Below are positions 19,881 to 29,118 of a stretch of 51,773 bases of DNA, piece by piece; the first letter of the stretch is position 1; each line of letters opens with the position of its first letter. Where the stretch lies: the NCBI GenBank assembly GCA_020718065.1, contig DYDE01000013.1, positions 1 to 51,773 of the forward strand, written 5' to 3'. The stretch comes from Marinifilum sp. (GTDB taxonomy: Bacteria; Bacteroidota; Bacteroidia; Bacteroidales; CG2-30-32-10). The notes beneath the pieces were generated by a model. That model did no database searches. It saw only the letters and a list, made by a program, of their open reading frames with translations, and was not told the origin of the DNA. The translations under genes were made by a program, and so were the position numbers.

Positions 19881-21536
19881 TTAAAAACTACTTGTAATTG
19901 TTAATAATATTCCATTTGAGGCAGGAACAGCTCTGCAAACACCGCCAACACATGTTATTCCTTCTCTTTGTTTGCCATAAGAAAGAGCAATTCTATTAGT
20001 TCCTTTTGTAAAACCTAATGCTGCATTGTAATAGTGAAAGCGTTTTCCAGTATCAGGATTATTATAATTATATAAATCAGCAATAGAAAAAAACCATTTT
20101 GGAGCTATTGTATATTCTAACAAAAGCATAGCCCAATCTTTTTCATCTTGTTTTGCCATTAAACTTTGTATTTCAACTCTTAATGTATTTGTTGAATTAA
20201 TAGTATAAGATATATCTGCTATACCTATATTAGCATAAATGGATGGAGCACCAGGATGCCCCTCAATAATTTCTTTATTATATGTAATATAAGCATATGT
20301 GAGTATAGCTTTAAAGTTTTTGGAAAACTTTCTGCTTATTTCAATGTTTATGTCTTCAAAATACTTTTCATCACCTAGTTTAAAAAAATCTGATTTATAA
20401 CCTAAAGTACCAGATGTATTAATTTCAATTGTGTCATTTATTTTTTGTTTGTCAATAGCTTGGGCTAATGAGTAGTTTAGAGAAATCTTTGTCCCATATT
20501 TACCACCAAGAATGCTGCCTTTTTTTATATTATACATTATACTTCCTTCATAACCAAACTCTCCATTAGATTGAGTACCATAAGGGTACATTGCAGCTAA
20601 AGTATAGGTATGCTGTTTTGTGAGAGCAGGTAAATAATTTATTATGAGAGAATTGAGTGATGCATTTCTATCGGAACGGAAATCCATGTTATCAATTCTT
20701 TTAGCAGAAAGAATAATTCCTAAGCCTTTTTGAGAATAGCTAGTAGAAATAAACAAACCTTCTCCATTTTTATATATTAAATTGTTACTTGCATTGGGAT
20801 CGTTGATTTTATAAGCATATTCTCCCATAAGACCAAAACCACTTCGGGTAATATTTAATCTTCCGGCATAAGCACCAACATTTTTAGGTAATTTATAAGT
20901 AGGGTCAGAACTTGATTGATATTTACTAACAAAACTACCTCCAAGTGTGTATTTGGTTTTCATTTCATCAAAACCAAAAATGTCATTAATAAAGAAATCC
21001 CCATCAAAACCTCTAACAATGCCATCTCCTTTACTAAAATAATTTCTTTGGTTTCCAATAATACCTTTTAATTCAATACCTTTATAAGGTTTATATTTAA
21101 TTCTAAAACCATCCATTGCATTATCGTATCCTAAACTTCTGTCTTCGTATGTTCGGAAAATCATTCCACTTCCAAACTGATCGTAAAAACTACCAATAGT
21201 AATTTGTAAATCATCATTTGTATATGAAGCAAAACGATAAGGAATGCCATTACCTTTATAAGCTGGATAACCTAACATTGAATTTTGATAGCTTTCGTAT
21301 CGAAGTCCCGCATTAAAATTTCCATTTGTATAAATAATATTACCAAATCCATTCATTAGCATTTTTTCTGGGACATCAGGAGCACCTATTAAACTATCTT
21401 TCAAATAATATTGAGCATCCATTTGAAAATTTCCATGTATTTGCCCACCACCGATTGTTTGAGCTCTGGAATACATTGAGGAGAAGACTAAAAAAACAAT
21501 AAAACCATTGCAGGTCCTGCTAATAATTTTTTTCAT
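19881..21536 (-). CDS. DUF6029-family outer-membrane beta-barrel protein
   Basis: A 551-residue secreted protein (signal peptide about 1-25) made largely of alternating amphipathic strands with aromatic girdles. It begins with IGGGQIHGNFQMDAQYYLKD and ends with Phe, as outer-membrane barrels do. This matches the Bacteroidota DUF6029 family. Just before the last strand is GITCVGGVCRAVP, a CxxxxC pair likely to form a disulfide in an exposed or periplasmic turn. It lies between the TlpA gene (30 bp) and the Omp28 gene (20 bp) on the same strand. Transport or anchoring function is unknown. Confidence 0.75.
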   Translation of the reverse strand: MKKIISRTCNGFIVFLVFSSMYSRAQTIGGGQIHGNFQMDAQYYLKDSLIGAPDVPEKMLMNGFGNIIYTNGNFNAGLRYESYQNSMLGYPAYKGNGIPYRFASYTNDDLQITIGSFYDQFGSGMIFRTYEDRSLGYDNAMDGFRIKYKPYKGIELKGIIGNQRNYFSKGDGIVRGFDGDFFINDIFGFDEMKTKYTLGGSFVSKYQSSSDPTYKLPKNVGAYAGRLNITRSGFGLMGEYAYKINDPNASNNLIYKNGEGLFISTSYSQKGLGIILSAKRIDNMDFRSDRNASLNSLIINYLPALTKQHTYTLAAMYPYGTQSNGEFGYEGSIMYNIKKGSILGGKYGTKISLNYSLAQAIDKQKINDTIEINTSGTLGYKSDFFKLGDEKYFEDINIEISRKFSKNFKAILTYAYITYNKEIIEGHPGAPSIYANIGIADISYTINSTNTLRVEIQSLMAKQDEKDWAMLLLEYTIAPKWFFSIADLYNYNNPDTGKRFHYYNAALGFTKGTNRIALSYGKQREGITCVGGVCRAVPASNGILLTITSSF

Positions 21537-21566
21537 AGTTATTTTAACTTTTAATTACTGAATTTC

Positions 21567-22088
21567 TTATTTAATATCTTCGCCTTTTAATATCTTTCTG
21601 ACAATATCAATAACTTCTAATTCACCTCCTTCTGAAAAAGAAGTATGCTGCCATACAATTTCATTTTTCCCATTAAGAATAAACATATGTGGTACCATAT
21701 TAACGTTCATTGCCCTTTTAAAATCCTGATTTGGATCTAGCAATATTTCGTAATCCCAATTATTCCCATCAGCCAAAGGTTTAACTTTATCAGAAGATCT
21801 TGAATCGTCAATAGAAACGGCAATTAATTTTACACCTGTTTCTTTTTGCCAGTCTTCATATACTTCAGCAATTGTATTAAGTTCTTTACAACATGGTTTA
21901 CACCAAGTAGCCCAAAAACTTATTATAATCGGTTTCCCATTGTTTTCAATTTGACTACTGTTAAAAGTTTTTCCTTCAACAGTTTTAAGATCAACAGAAG
22001 GAATTTGTGCTAGTTTTTTTTCAGTATTTTGAGAAAACACCATCAATGAGTACATTGAAATTGTAAGAATTAAACAAAATTTTTTCAT
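21567..22088 (-). CDS. TlpA-like periplasmic thiol-disulfide oxidoreductase
   Basis: A 173-residue protein with a signal peptide (about 1-19) and one thioredoxin domain. The active site is WATWCKPCCKEL, a CxxC with an extra adjacent Cys. IAVSIDDSRSSDKVKP and the cis-Pro segment NMVPHMFIL follow. Such proteins keep partner cysteines reduced outside the cytoplasm. First gene of the operon with DUF6029 and Omp28, behind a good promoter. Partners are inferred from linkage. Confidence 0.9.
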   Translation of the reverse strand: MKKFCLILTISMYSLMVFSQNTEKKLAQIPSVDLKTVEGKTFNSSQIENNGKPIIISFWATWCKPCCKELNTIAEVYEDWQKETGVKLIAVSIDDSRSSDKVKPLADGNNWDYEILLDPNQDFKRAMNVNMVPHMFILNGKNEIVWQHTSFSEGGELEVIDIVRKILKGEDIK

Positions 22089-22165
22089 AATAATTTATTT
22101 AAAGTTTTTGGTTATTATAATACAAAATTCAAACCATTTATAAATTTAAAAAGAAAAATGAATTG

Positions 22166-22197
22166 CAAATATAAAAAAAAACGAAATGTGCATCAAA
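22166..22197 (-). promoter_or_regulatory. Bacteroidota-type promoter of the TlpA/DUF6029/Omp28 operon
   Basis: Read on the minus strand: TTTG (22197-22194), a 20-base spacer, then TATATTTG (22173-22166). This fits the phylum -33/-7 pattern and leaves a leader of about 70 bases before the TlpA ATG at 22088. Confidence 0.65.
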
Positions 22198-22243
22198 ATA
22201 TTTTTATATATAAATTAATTGATATGTATAGAGCTTAATCAGG

Positions 22244-22900
22244 TTATTCACCCTCAATAATTTCAGTTGGTTGTTCTTTTTCTAAAAAAGTTGTATCTTC
22301 AAGATTATCTTGGTCTTCATCCCATTCATAATTTTTCTTTTGAGGACCGTGATTGCGATAATAAAAAGCAATTATTATACCAGCTAACAATCCCATTAGG
22401 TGTGACTCCCATGACACTTGTTCTTTCATAGGAAATACACCCCAAACCATTCCACCATATAAAAAAATAATAAGCATAGAAACTGCCATCAATTTTCCAT
22501 CTCTTCGTATTACACCACTTAAAAACAAAAAAGAACCATAACCATATATCAAACCACTAGCACCAATATGATAAGCATCTCTCGCAAAAACCCAAACCCA
22601 TAATCCAGTAATAAAATAGATTAGTAGTGTTGCGCTTAATGCAAATTCTTTATAAAAATAAAAAATTCCCCAACTTAGAAGAAATAATGGTAAGGAATTT
22701 GCTATAAGGTGCGAAAAGTTTGCATGAATAAGAGGAGCTGCAATAATCCCAATTAGCCCTTTTATCCTTAGAGGCAATATCCCATAATCTGAAAAATCCA
22801 CCTGAAAAGAATACTCAATTAATTTAATTAACCAAATTATTGTTAAAAAAACAACAGGAAAAACTAATGATTTAAGCACTTTTAAGCGTTCTTTATTCAT
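22244..22900 (-). CDS. Rhomboid-family intramembrane serine protease
   Basis: A 218-residue membrane protein with six or so hydrophobic segments. The catalytic Ser115 is in HIGASGLIYG and His167 in WESHLMGLLAG, both in helices, as in rhomboids. An upstream HANFSHLIANSLPLF segment gives the family's oxyanion-side His/Asn. The last 35 residues are a very acidic cytosolic tail. Rhomboids cleave membrane proteins within the bilayer; the substrate is not predictable here. It stands alone, divergent from the S41 protease gene. Confidence 0.93.
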   Translation of the reverse strand: MNKERLKVLKSLVFPVVFLTIIWLIKLIEYSFQVDFSDYGILPLRIKGLIGIIAAPLIHANFSHLIANSLPLFLLSWGIFYFYKEFALSATLLIYFITGLWVWVFARDAYHIGASGLIYGYGSFLFLSGVIRRDGKLMAVSMLIIFLYGGMVWGVFPMKEQVSWESHLMGLLAGIIIAFYYRNHGPQKKNYEWDEDQDNLEDTTFLEKEQPTEIIEGE

Positions 22901-23037
22901 TTATTTAAATAATTAAAACTCCTATTTAAAATGTCTAATTGTTAAAAAAAGTTAAATATAACAACAGTATAAGCAAAGTAACACATTTTTATTGTAATTT
23001 TACGTTTCTTTTAAAACTGTTTTTAAAACTATAAATT

Positions 23038-24792
23038 ATGAATTCAAACAAAATTTTTATAAAACGTTTTTTAACTTTAATTCTTATTGCAATCTTTTCT
23101 TTATCCGTTGATATAGTTGTAGCACAAAGAAACACTTCAGACAAAATCAATGCAGATCAAAGAAAAGCAAACAATAGCACAGATCTAGATAATAAAAGTG
23201 ACAAAAGCAACAATCGTTTCAAAACTGAAAACAATTCAGATCTTGATATTATTACTAATAAAAACAGTGATATAACTGAATTAAACAATAAATTTTCTGA
23301 AGCTCTGCAAATTATTAATCTTTCTTATGTTGATACCGTTAATGAGAATAAACTAGTTGAAACTGCTATTAAAAAAATGCTTGAAGATCTCGATCCGCAC
23401 TCAGTTTATATTAGTGCAGCTGAATTAAAAGCAGCTAACGAACCTTTAGAAGGAAATTTTGAAGGAGTTGGTATTCAGTTTCAGATAATGAAAGACACAA
23501 TTGAAGTTGTTGCAACTATAGCTGGTGGTCCCTCAGAAAAAGTTGGAGTTATGCCAGGTGATAAAATTGTTATGATAGATAAAGAAAATGCAACAGGTAA
23601 AAAGATAACAAACGATTATGTTTTAAAAAAACTTAGAGGAAAGAAAAACACCAAGGTTAATATAATGATTTATCGCAGAGGAGTGAAAGAAATACTTGAT
23701 TTTACTATTACCAGAGATGTAATACCATTGAAAAGCATAGATGCAACATTTATGGCAACTGATAATATTGGTTATATAAAATTAGATCGTTTTGCTCAAT
23801 CTTCAATGAAAGAATTTTACCAATCAATAAGCGATTTAAAGAAAAAGGGAATGAAAAACCTGATTCTTGATTTAAGAGGTAACTCTGGTGGCTATCTTAA
23901 TACAGCTATTGATCTTGCCGATGAATTTTTGCCAAAAGGAAAATTAATTGTTTATACAGAAGGAGTTCATAGCCCCAGAGTAAATTACAATGATAAATAT
24001 AAAGGAAACTTTGAAGATGGTAAATTGGTTGTATTAATTGATGAAGGATCTGCTTCTGCTAGTGAAATTGTTGCAGGTGCTATTCAAGATTGGGATAGGG
24101 GTTTAATTATTGGAAGATTATCTTTTGGAAAAGGTTTGGTGCAACGCCCATATGATTTACCAGATGGTTCAGTAATTAGATTAACAACAGCTCGTTATCA
24201 TACTCCAACTGGACGTTGTATTCAACGCCCTTATGTTGATGGTGTTGATAAGTATTATGAAGACCTTGAAAACAGATTTAGTAAAGGAGAATTATATACT
24301 GCAGATAGTATCCATTTTCCTGATTCACTAAAATATTATACTTCAAAAAAACGTGTTGTTTATGGTGGTGGTGGAATAATGCCAGATATTTTTATACCTA
24401 TTGATACAACAGAAATAACTAATTATTATTCTTCTCTTATTCGTAAAGGAATTTTAATTCAATTTTCACTTCAATATGTCGATGATCATAGAAAAAAATT
24501 AAAAGAGCAATACACTGATCTTAATTTTTATGTAAAAAATTACATTGTTGAAGAAGATATAGTAAACCAACTAGTTGAATATGCGATTAAAGAAGGTCTT
24601 AAAAAGGATGACAAAGCAATAGAAACATCCAATAAATTGATTAAAAGAGAACTTAAAGGATTGATAGCAAGAAATCTTTGGGATACGGGTGCTTATATTC
24701 AAATTTTTATGCAATCAGACAAAGCTTATGTAAAAGCAATTGAAGCTATAAATGATCCTAATACCTTTAAGCAAAATAAAATTCAGGAATAA
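23038..24792 (+). CDS. S41 carboxyl-terminal processing peptidase, second copy
   Basis: A 584-residue protease. After a signal peptide or anchor (about 9-29) comes a hydrophilic linker rich in Asn, Ser, Lys and Asp (about 31-75). The S41 N-terminal helical region, a PDZ domain (about 135-215; FEGVGIQFQI, PGDKIVMID) and the core follow. The Ser is in GSASASE (337-343) and the Lys in SFGKGLVQR (Lys365). The C terminus of about 130 residues is helical. This is the canonical Bacteroidota CTP arrangement. It is followed by rmuC 17 bp downstream. Confidence 0.95.
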   Translation: MNSNKIFIKRFLTLILIAIFSLSVDIVVAQRNTSDKINADQRKANNSTDLDNKSDKSNNRFKTENNSDLDIITNKNSDITELNNKFSEALQIINLSYVDTVNENKLVETAIKKMLEDLDPHSVYISAAELKAANEPLEGNFEGVGIQFQIMKDTIEVVATIAGGPSEKVGVMPGDKIVMIDKENATGKKITNDYVLKKLRGKKNTKVNIMIYRRGVKEILDFTITRDVIPLKSIDATFMATDNIGYIKLDRFAQSSMKEFYQSISDLKKKGMKNLILDLRGNSGGYLNTAIDLADEFLPKGKLIVYTEGVHSPRVNYNDKYKGNFEDGKLVVLIDEGSASASEIVAGAIQDWDRGLIIGRLSFGKGLVQRPYDLPDGSVIRLTTARYHTPTGRCIQRPYVDGVDKYYEDLENRFSKGELYTADSIHFPDSLKYYTSKKRVVYGGGGIMPDIFIPIDTTEITNYYSSLIRKGILIQFSLQYVDDHRKKLKEQYTDLNFYVKNYIVEEDIVNQLVEYAIKEGLKKDDKAIETSNKLIKRELKGLIARNLWDTGAYIQIFMQSDKAYVKAIEAINDPNTFKQNKIQE

Positions 24793-24809
24793 CTCTTGTC
24801 TGATTTTGT

Positions 24810-26192
24810 ATGGAAATAATATTTATTGCAATTGGACTAATATTAGGATTTATAATTGCTTGGATTTATGTTAATAGTAAAGAAAAAAATAAAATAGTTG
24901 TTTTACAACAATCTTTTTTTGAACTTGACAAAGAAAAAACAAAAACAATTGCAGAATATGATAAATCTAATGGTGTATTAAGTGAAAAGCTTGATATATT
25001 GATTAAAGGCGCTGATAATCTCAAGAAAGAACTATCTGATGAAAGAATTAAATCTGAGGCTTATGGCACGAGGCTTGCAAAAGCTGAAGTTGAATTTCGT
25101 TATCTTCAAGAAAAACTCATAATTCAAAAAACTGAATACGAAGAACTCCAAAAAAAACTTACAGCTGAGTTTGAAAACATTGCAAATAAAGTTTTAAAAG
25201 TTCACTCTCAGGAATTTACTGTATCGAATCAAAAAAATATTGGTGATATTCTTAATCCCCTTCGCGAAAAGATTACAGATTTTGAAAAAAAAGTTAATGA
25301 TGTTTATGATAAAGAGCTAAGAGACAAAATAAGTCTGAAAGAAGAAGTAAAAAAGCTTTATGAATTAAATCATAAAATCAGTGAAGAGGCTCATAATCTC
25401 ACAAGAGCTCTTAAAGGAGATTCTAAAAAACAAGGAAACTGGGGAGAAGTTGTACTTGAAAGAATTCTTGAACGATCAGGTCTTGCAAAGGGACAAGAAT
25501 ATAAAATGCAAGTTTCCATTACCAATGAAGATGGTAAACGATTTCAGCCAGATGCAATAATATATTTGCCAGATAAAAAACATATTATTATTGATTCCAA
25601 AGTATCTCTTGTTGCATATGAAAATTATGTTAATACAATTGATGAAGAAAAAAAGACTCAGTTTATTAAGGAGCATTTACTTTCCGTTAAAACACATATA
25701 AAAGGACTTAGCGAGAAAAACTATGAAAAATCAGTTAGTTTTAATACTCCTGATTTTGTATTGCTTTTCATTCCTATAGAATCTTCGTTTGGAGTTGCTG
25801 TGCAAGCAGATCAGGAGTTGTTTAATTTTGCCTGGGACAATAAAATTGTTATTGTTAGCCCCTCAACCTTACTTGCCACTCTTAGAACAATCGCTTCGAT
25901 ATGGAAGCAAGAAAATCAAACTAAAAATGCAATTGAAATTGCAAATCAGGGTGGTGCATTATATGAAAAATTTGTCGGATTTGTTAAAGATTTAGAAAAA
26001 ATAGGAGTCAATCTCCGTCAAACACAAAATACTTATGATGATGCGATGAATAAATTACAAACGGGGAAAGGCAATTTAATATCAAGAGCTGAAAATATTA
26101 GAAAGCTAGGAGCGAAAACAAAAAATCTTTTACCTGAAAAGTTTGTTTCCGAAGATGAACCAGAAAATCTATTCAATCAAAATGTTTTATGA
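24810..26192 (+). CDS. rmuC: DNA recombination protein RmuC
   Basis: A 460-residue protein: an N-terminal membrane helix (about 1-18), a long coiled coil (about 25-200) and the RmuC domain (about 200-420). The domain has GNWGEVVLERILERSGL, RFQPDAIIYLPD, IIDSKVSLVAYENY and SPSTLLATLRTIASIW. The PD-(D/E)xK-like acids in that domain suggest a nuclease, and RmuC limits inversions at short inverted repeats. It follows the S41 protease gene by 17 bp and overlaps the next gene by ATGA. Confidence 0.94.
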   Translation: MEIIFIAIGLILGFIIAWIYVNSKEKNKIVVLQQSFFELDKEKTKTIAEYDKSNGVLSEKLDILIKGADNLKKELSDERIKSEAYGTRLAKAEVEFRYLQEKLIIQKTEYEELQKKLTAEFENIANKVLKVHSQEFTVSNQKNIGDILNPLREKITDFEKKVNDVYDKELRDKISLKEEVKKLYELNHKISEEAHNLTRALKGDSKKQGNWGEVVLERILERSGLAKGQEYKMQVSITNEDGKRFQPDAIIYLPDKKHIIIDSKVSLVAYENYVNTIDEEKKTQFIKEHLLSVKTHIKGLSEKNYEKSVSFNTPDFVLLFIPIESSFGVAVQADQELFNFAWDNKIVIVSPSTLLATLRTIASIWKQENQTKNAIEIANQGGALYEKFVGFVKDLEKIGVNLRQTQNTYDDAMNKLQTGKGNLISRAENIRKLGAKTKNLLPEKFVSEDEPENLFNQNVL

Positions 26193-27439
26193 AGCAGTTT
26201 TTAATTGTATTAACCCTTATCCTCTTGATTATGGGGGGATGTAGTTTGTTTCAAAAAACAAGCTATCAAAATGTTTCACATTTATACAATCCCAAAAATA
26301 TTTTAAAAACTCCTGAATATTTAATATTTCATAAATCAGATAGTATTTCTTCCTTGTATTTTAAGATAAATACTTTAGATCTATTATACTTAAAGGCTAA
26401 TAATAAAGAAACTTATTATTCTGATTTTAAATTAAAGATTGAAATAAAGGAAACCTACCAATCAAAATATGTAATAGATAGTTTTAGCAAGCAATATTGT
26501 GATTCAAATTTTGCTTTTATTAATAAGGATCTGGTTTATAATATAGATATCTCATTAAAAAACAATGATTTCGTTATAAAAACGATTTTTTCTGATGAGA
26601 ATAAGCATTCTGTTTCAATTTCATATATCAATGTATTTAAAAAAAATAAATATACTAGCCAGAATTACTTACTTGTAAATAAAGAAAGCATCCCTCTTTT
26701 TAAGAATATTATTCCAAAATCTCAATTATTTCGCATTTATTGTGGTGATAATTCTGTTAAAGAATTATATGTAAGTTGTTATTATAAAGATTTTCCAATA
26801 GCTGGACCTCCATTTTCTAAGTCAAAGGAAAGACCTTATGTTTTAAAAGCTGATAACAATTATATTGTTGATGTTACTAATGGATATACAGCGCTTCTGA
26901 GTATCAATAAAAAGGGCATTTATCATTTTAAGCAAGACTCTTCAATAAATGAAGGGATCTCAGTTTTTCATTATTATGACGATTTTCCAATAATAACCAG
27001 TCCTTTTCAAATGTTGCTTCCTTTAAGATATGTTTCTTCAAAAAAAGAATTTAATGATATTCTTATGTCACAAGATAAAAAAATTGGAATTGAAACATTT
27101 TGGCTTCAAATTGCAGGAAACACTGAGAAAGCAAAATTGATGATAAAGAAATATTATAATTTAGTTCAGGAAGCAAATGTTTATTTTTCTTCTTATCAAG
27201 AAGGATGGAAAACAGATAGAGGAATTATTTATATTATATATGGTTCTCCGGATGTTGTATATAAAACAGATAAAACAGAAACTTGGATTTATGGAGATGA
27301 AAGTAACCGCTTATCAACCAGATTTTATTTTTATAATGTAACGAATCGTTTTACTGATAACGATTACAGCCTCAGCAAATCAGAAACATACAGAGATAGC
27401 TGGTATGTTGCAATGAGACTTTGGCGAGAAAAAATATAG
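26189..27439 (+). CDS. GWxTD-domain lipoprotein
   Basis: A 416-residue lipoprotein (lipobox IMGGCS, Cys18). The C-terminal GWxTD domain is clear: QEGWKTDRGIIYIIYGSPD, ETWIYG and a final YRDSWYVAMRLWREKI. The N-terminal 300 residues are beta-rich. GWxTD proteins are widespread in Bacteroidota and Acidobacteriota and have no established function. The start overlaps the rmuC stop by 4 bp (ATGA), so the genes are translationally coupled. It ends 7 bp from the convergent exopolysaccharide cluster. Confidence 0.9.
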   Translation: MKQFLIVLTLILLIMGGCSLFQKTSYQNVSHLYNPKNILKTPEYLIFHKSDSISSLYFKINTLDLLYLKANNKETYYSDFKLKIEIKETYQSKYVIDSFSKQYCDSNFAFINKDLVYNIDISLKNNDFVIKTIFSDENKHSVSISYINVFKKNKYTSQNYLLVNKESIPLFKNIIPKSQLFRIYCGDNSVKELYVSCYYKDFPIAGPPFSKSKERPYVLKADNNYIVDVTNGYTALLSINKKGIYHFKQDSSINEGISVFHYYDDFPIITSPFQMLLPLRYVSSKKEFNDILMSQDKKIGIETFWLQIAGNTEKAKLMIKKYYNLVQEANVYFSSYQEGWKTDRGIIYIIYGSPDVVYKTDKTETWIYGDESNRLSTRFYFYNVTNRFTDNDYSLSKSETYRDSWYVAMRLWREKI

Positions 27440-27446
27440 ACTGTTT

Positions 27447-28553
27447 TTATACACATTGTTTGTTTTTGCTTTTAATAGCAATAATAAACAATACTAAAAA
27501 CAAAATTAGAAAGTAAATCCCGAAAATTGCAAAATACATTAAACTCCATTCATTTATAAAACGCAAAACCACAACATTGAGTATTATCGATACAATCGAT
27601 ATTCCAATAATTATTATTGCGACTTGTCTGTCGTTCATTCCAAGATATGATAAATGATGTGTTGTATGGTCTTTACCGCCAACAAAAGGTGAGGTTTTTT
27701 TTGATAATCTTTTAATAAATACAGTAGTAGTATCTATTATTGGGATTGAAAATATTAATAAAACTGAAATTATTTGTTTGGAAAAAAAATGAATTTCATT
27801 AGTATAATTAATATTCCAAAAATAAATAATTCCTGTTGCTGCTAAAAAACCCCCTAAAAACTGACTTCCAGTATCACCCATAAACATTTTTGATGGATGC
27901 CAGTTAAACCTTAAAAAACCAATTAAAGCGGCAAGTAATCCAATAAAAATCAAAATATGTGGATTTTGAAAATCATTTTGAATAAAAATGTTTACAAGCA
28001 TACAAATAATGATGGATGCTGAAACAGAAGTAGAGATAGCATCCATGTTATCTAACATATTAATAGAATTCATTATGCCAACAACCCATAAAAGGGTTAA
28101 TATGTAATCAAGATAAAAGTTGTTAAAAAAATGAATGCTTGTTCCAGTAAAAATCAAAATAAACCCACAAGTCAATTGTGTGAAAAACTTTAAAAATGGT
28201 TTTGTATTATATGCATCATCAAACAAGCCCATTAAAAATCCCAGAGTACTAGAAAGTAGGATTCCCAGAAATTGAGAATTTAAAAAAAATTGACTTTTTT
28301 CAAAAATAAAGGAATAAGAGATTATTGATAAAAGAAATATAATATAAAAGGTTATCCCTCCTAAAGCTGGTTTGGTTTGTGAAGCCCAACGAATTACCCT
28401 GTCTTCATTGTTGTGAATACCAAGTGTTTTGGCAAATTTTAAAAATAAACCATTAATAAGTATAGAAAATCCGAAAGAACAAATAAAAAAGAAAATATAA
28501 ATTATTTGTAAATAGTATTCAGATTTTATTAGAGATTGAATATAGGTAATCAT
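27447..28553 (-). CDS. WecA/MraY-type undecaprenyl-phosphate sugar-1-phosphate transferase
   Basis: A 368-residue membrane protein with about 10-11 helices and the polyprenyl-phosphate transferase motifs: GLFDDAYNTKPFLKF (Asp-Asp), SINMLDNMDAIST, KMFMGDTGSQFLG and a HHLSYLG-type loop preceded by GGKDHTT. It would start a lipid-linked glycan by joining a sugar phosphate to undecaprenyl phosphate. The third motif reads DNMDA where WecA/MraY usually have DGxDG, which suggests a sub-family difference. It is the last gene of the exopolysaccharide cluster, 22 bp after rfbC. Confidence 0.88.
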   Translation of the reverse strand: MITYIQSLIKSEYYLQIIYIFFFICSFGFSILINGLFLKFAKTLGIHNNEDRVIRWASQTKPALGGITFYIIFLLSIISYSFIFEKSQFFLNSQFLGILLSSTLGFLMGLFDDAYNTKPFLKFFTQLTCGFILIFTGTSIHFFNNFYLDYILTLLWVVGIMNSINMLDNMDAISTSVSASIIICMLVNIFIQNDFQNPHILIFIGLLAALIGFLRFNWHPSKMFMGDTGSQFLGGFLAATGIIYFWNINYTNEIHFFSKQIISVLLIFSIPIIDTTTVFIKRLSKKTSPFVGGKDHTTHHLSYLGMNDRQVAIIIIGISIVSIILNVVVLRFINEWSLMYFAIFGIYFLILFLVLFIIAIKSKNKQCV

Positions 28554-28575
28554 ATCAATATAACAAAGAATAATA

Positions 28576-29118
28576 TTAAAATTTACTTATAAAATCAGCA
28601 AATCGCTTCCCTTTTTTATCCTTTTCTGAAATTGTTGGATTTTCTACGTCCCAAGAAATATTTAGATCCTTGTCATTCCAAAACAAAGTGTCATCAGCTT
28701 CTTTATTATATATATTGCTACATTTGTAAGAGAAAATCGTATTGTCTTCAAGTGTTAAAAATCCATGAGCAAAACCAACAGGTATATATAGCATCTTTTT
28801 TTCAATACCATCAATTATTATTGAAAAATTCTTGCCATAAGTTGGAGATTTTTTTCGTAAATCTACAACTATATCAAGCACTTTTCCTTTAACTACACGA
28901 ATAAGTTTGCTTTGAGCATAAGGAGGATGCTGAAAATGCATTCCTCTTAATACACCTTTGTTTGATTTTGACTGATTGTCTTGAACAAATTCATCTTTAA
29001 TCCCAATCTTTTTAAAAACACCTTTGTTATATGACTCAAAAAAATAACCTCTTTCATCTTCAAAAATATTTGGAATTAATATTAAAACACCTGAAATATC
29101 TGTATTAATTACTTTCAT
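28576..29118 (-). CDS. rfbC: dTDP-4-dehydrorhamnose 3,5-epimerase
   Basis: A 180-residue cupin enzyme with the RmlC signatures FFESYNKGVF, GVLRGMHFQHPPYAQSKLIR, GKVLDIVVDLRKKSPTYGK and PVGFAHGFLTLED. The catalytic His is in RGMHFQ and the base pair partner in VDLR. It makes dTDP-4-keto-L-rhamnose for surface glycans. The other rhamnose genes (rfbA, B, D) are not in this window. Its ATG overlaps the stop of the wzc gene by one base (TAATG). Confidence 0.94.
   Translation of the reverse strand: MKVINTDISGVLILIPNIFEDERGYFFESYNKGVFKKIGIKDEFVQDNQSKSNKGVLRGMHFQHPPYAQSKLIRVVKGKVLDIVVDLRKKSPTYGKNFSIIIDGIEKKMLYIPVGFAHGFLTLEDNTIFSYKCSNIYNKEADDTLFWNDKDLNISWDVENPTISEKDKKGKRFADFISKF

Noticed and set aside
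23038-24792. The two S41 proteases as a recent duplication
   Set aside because: Beyond the catalytic and PDZ motifs the sequences differ widely in length and content, so they are old paralogues.
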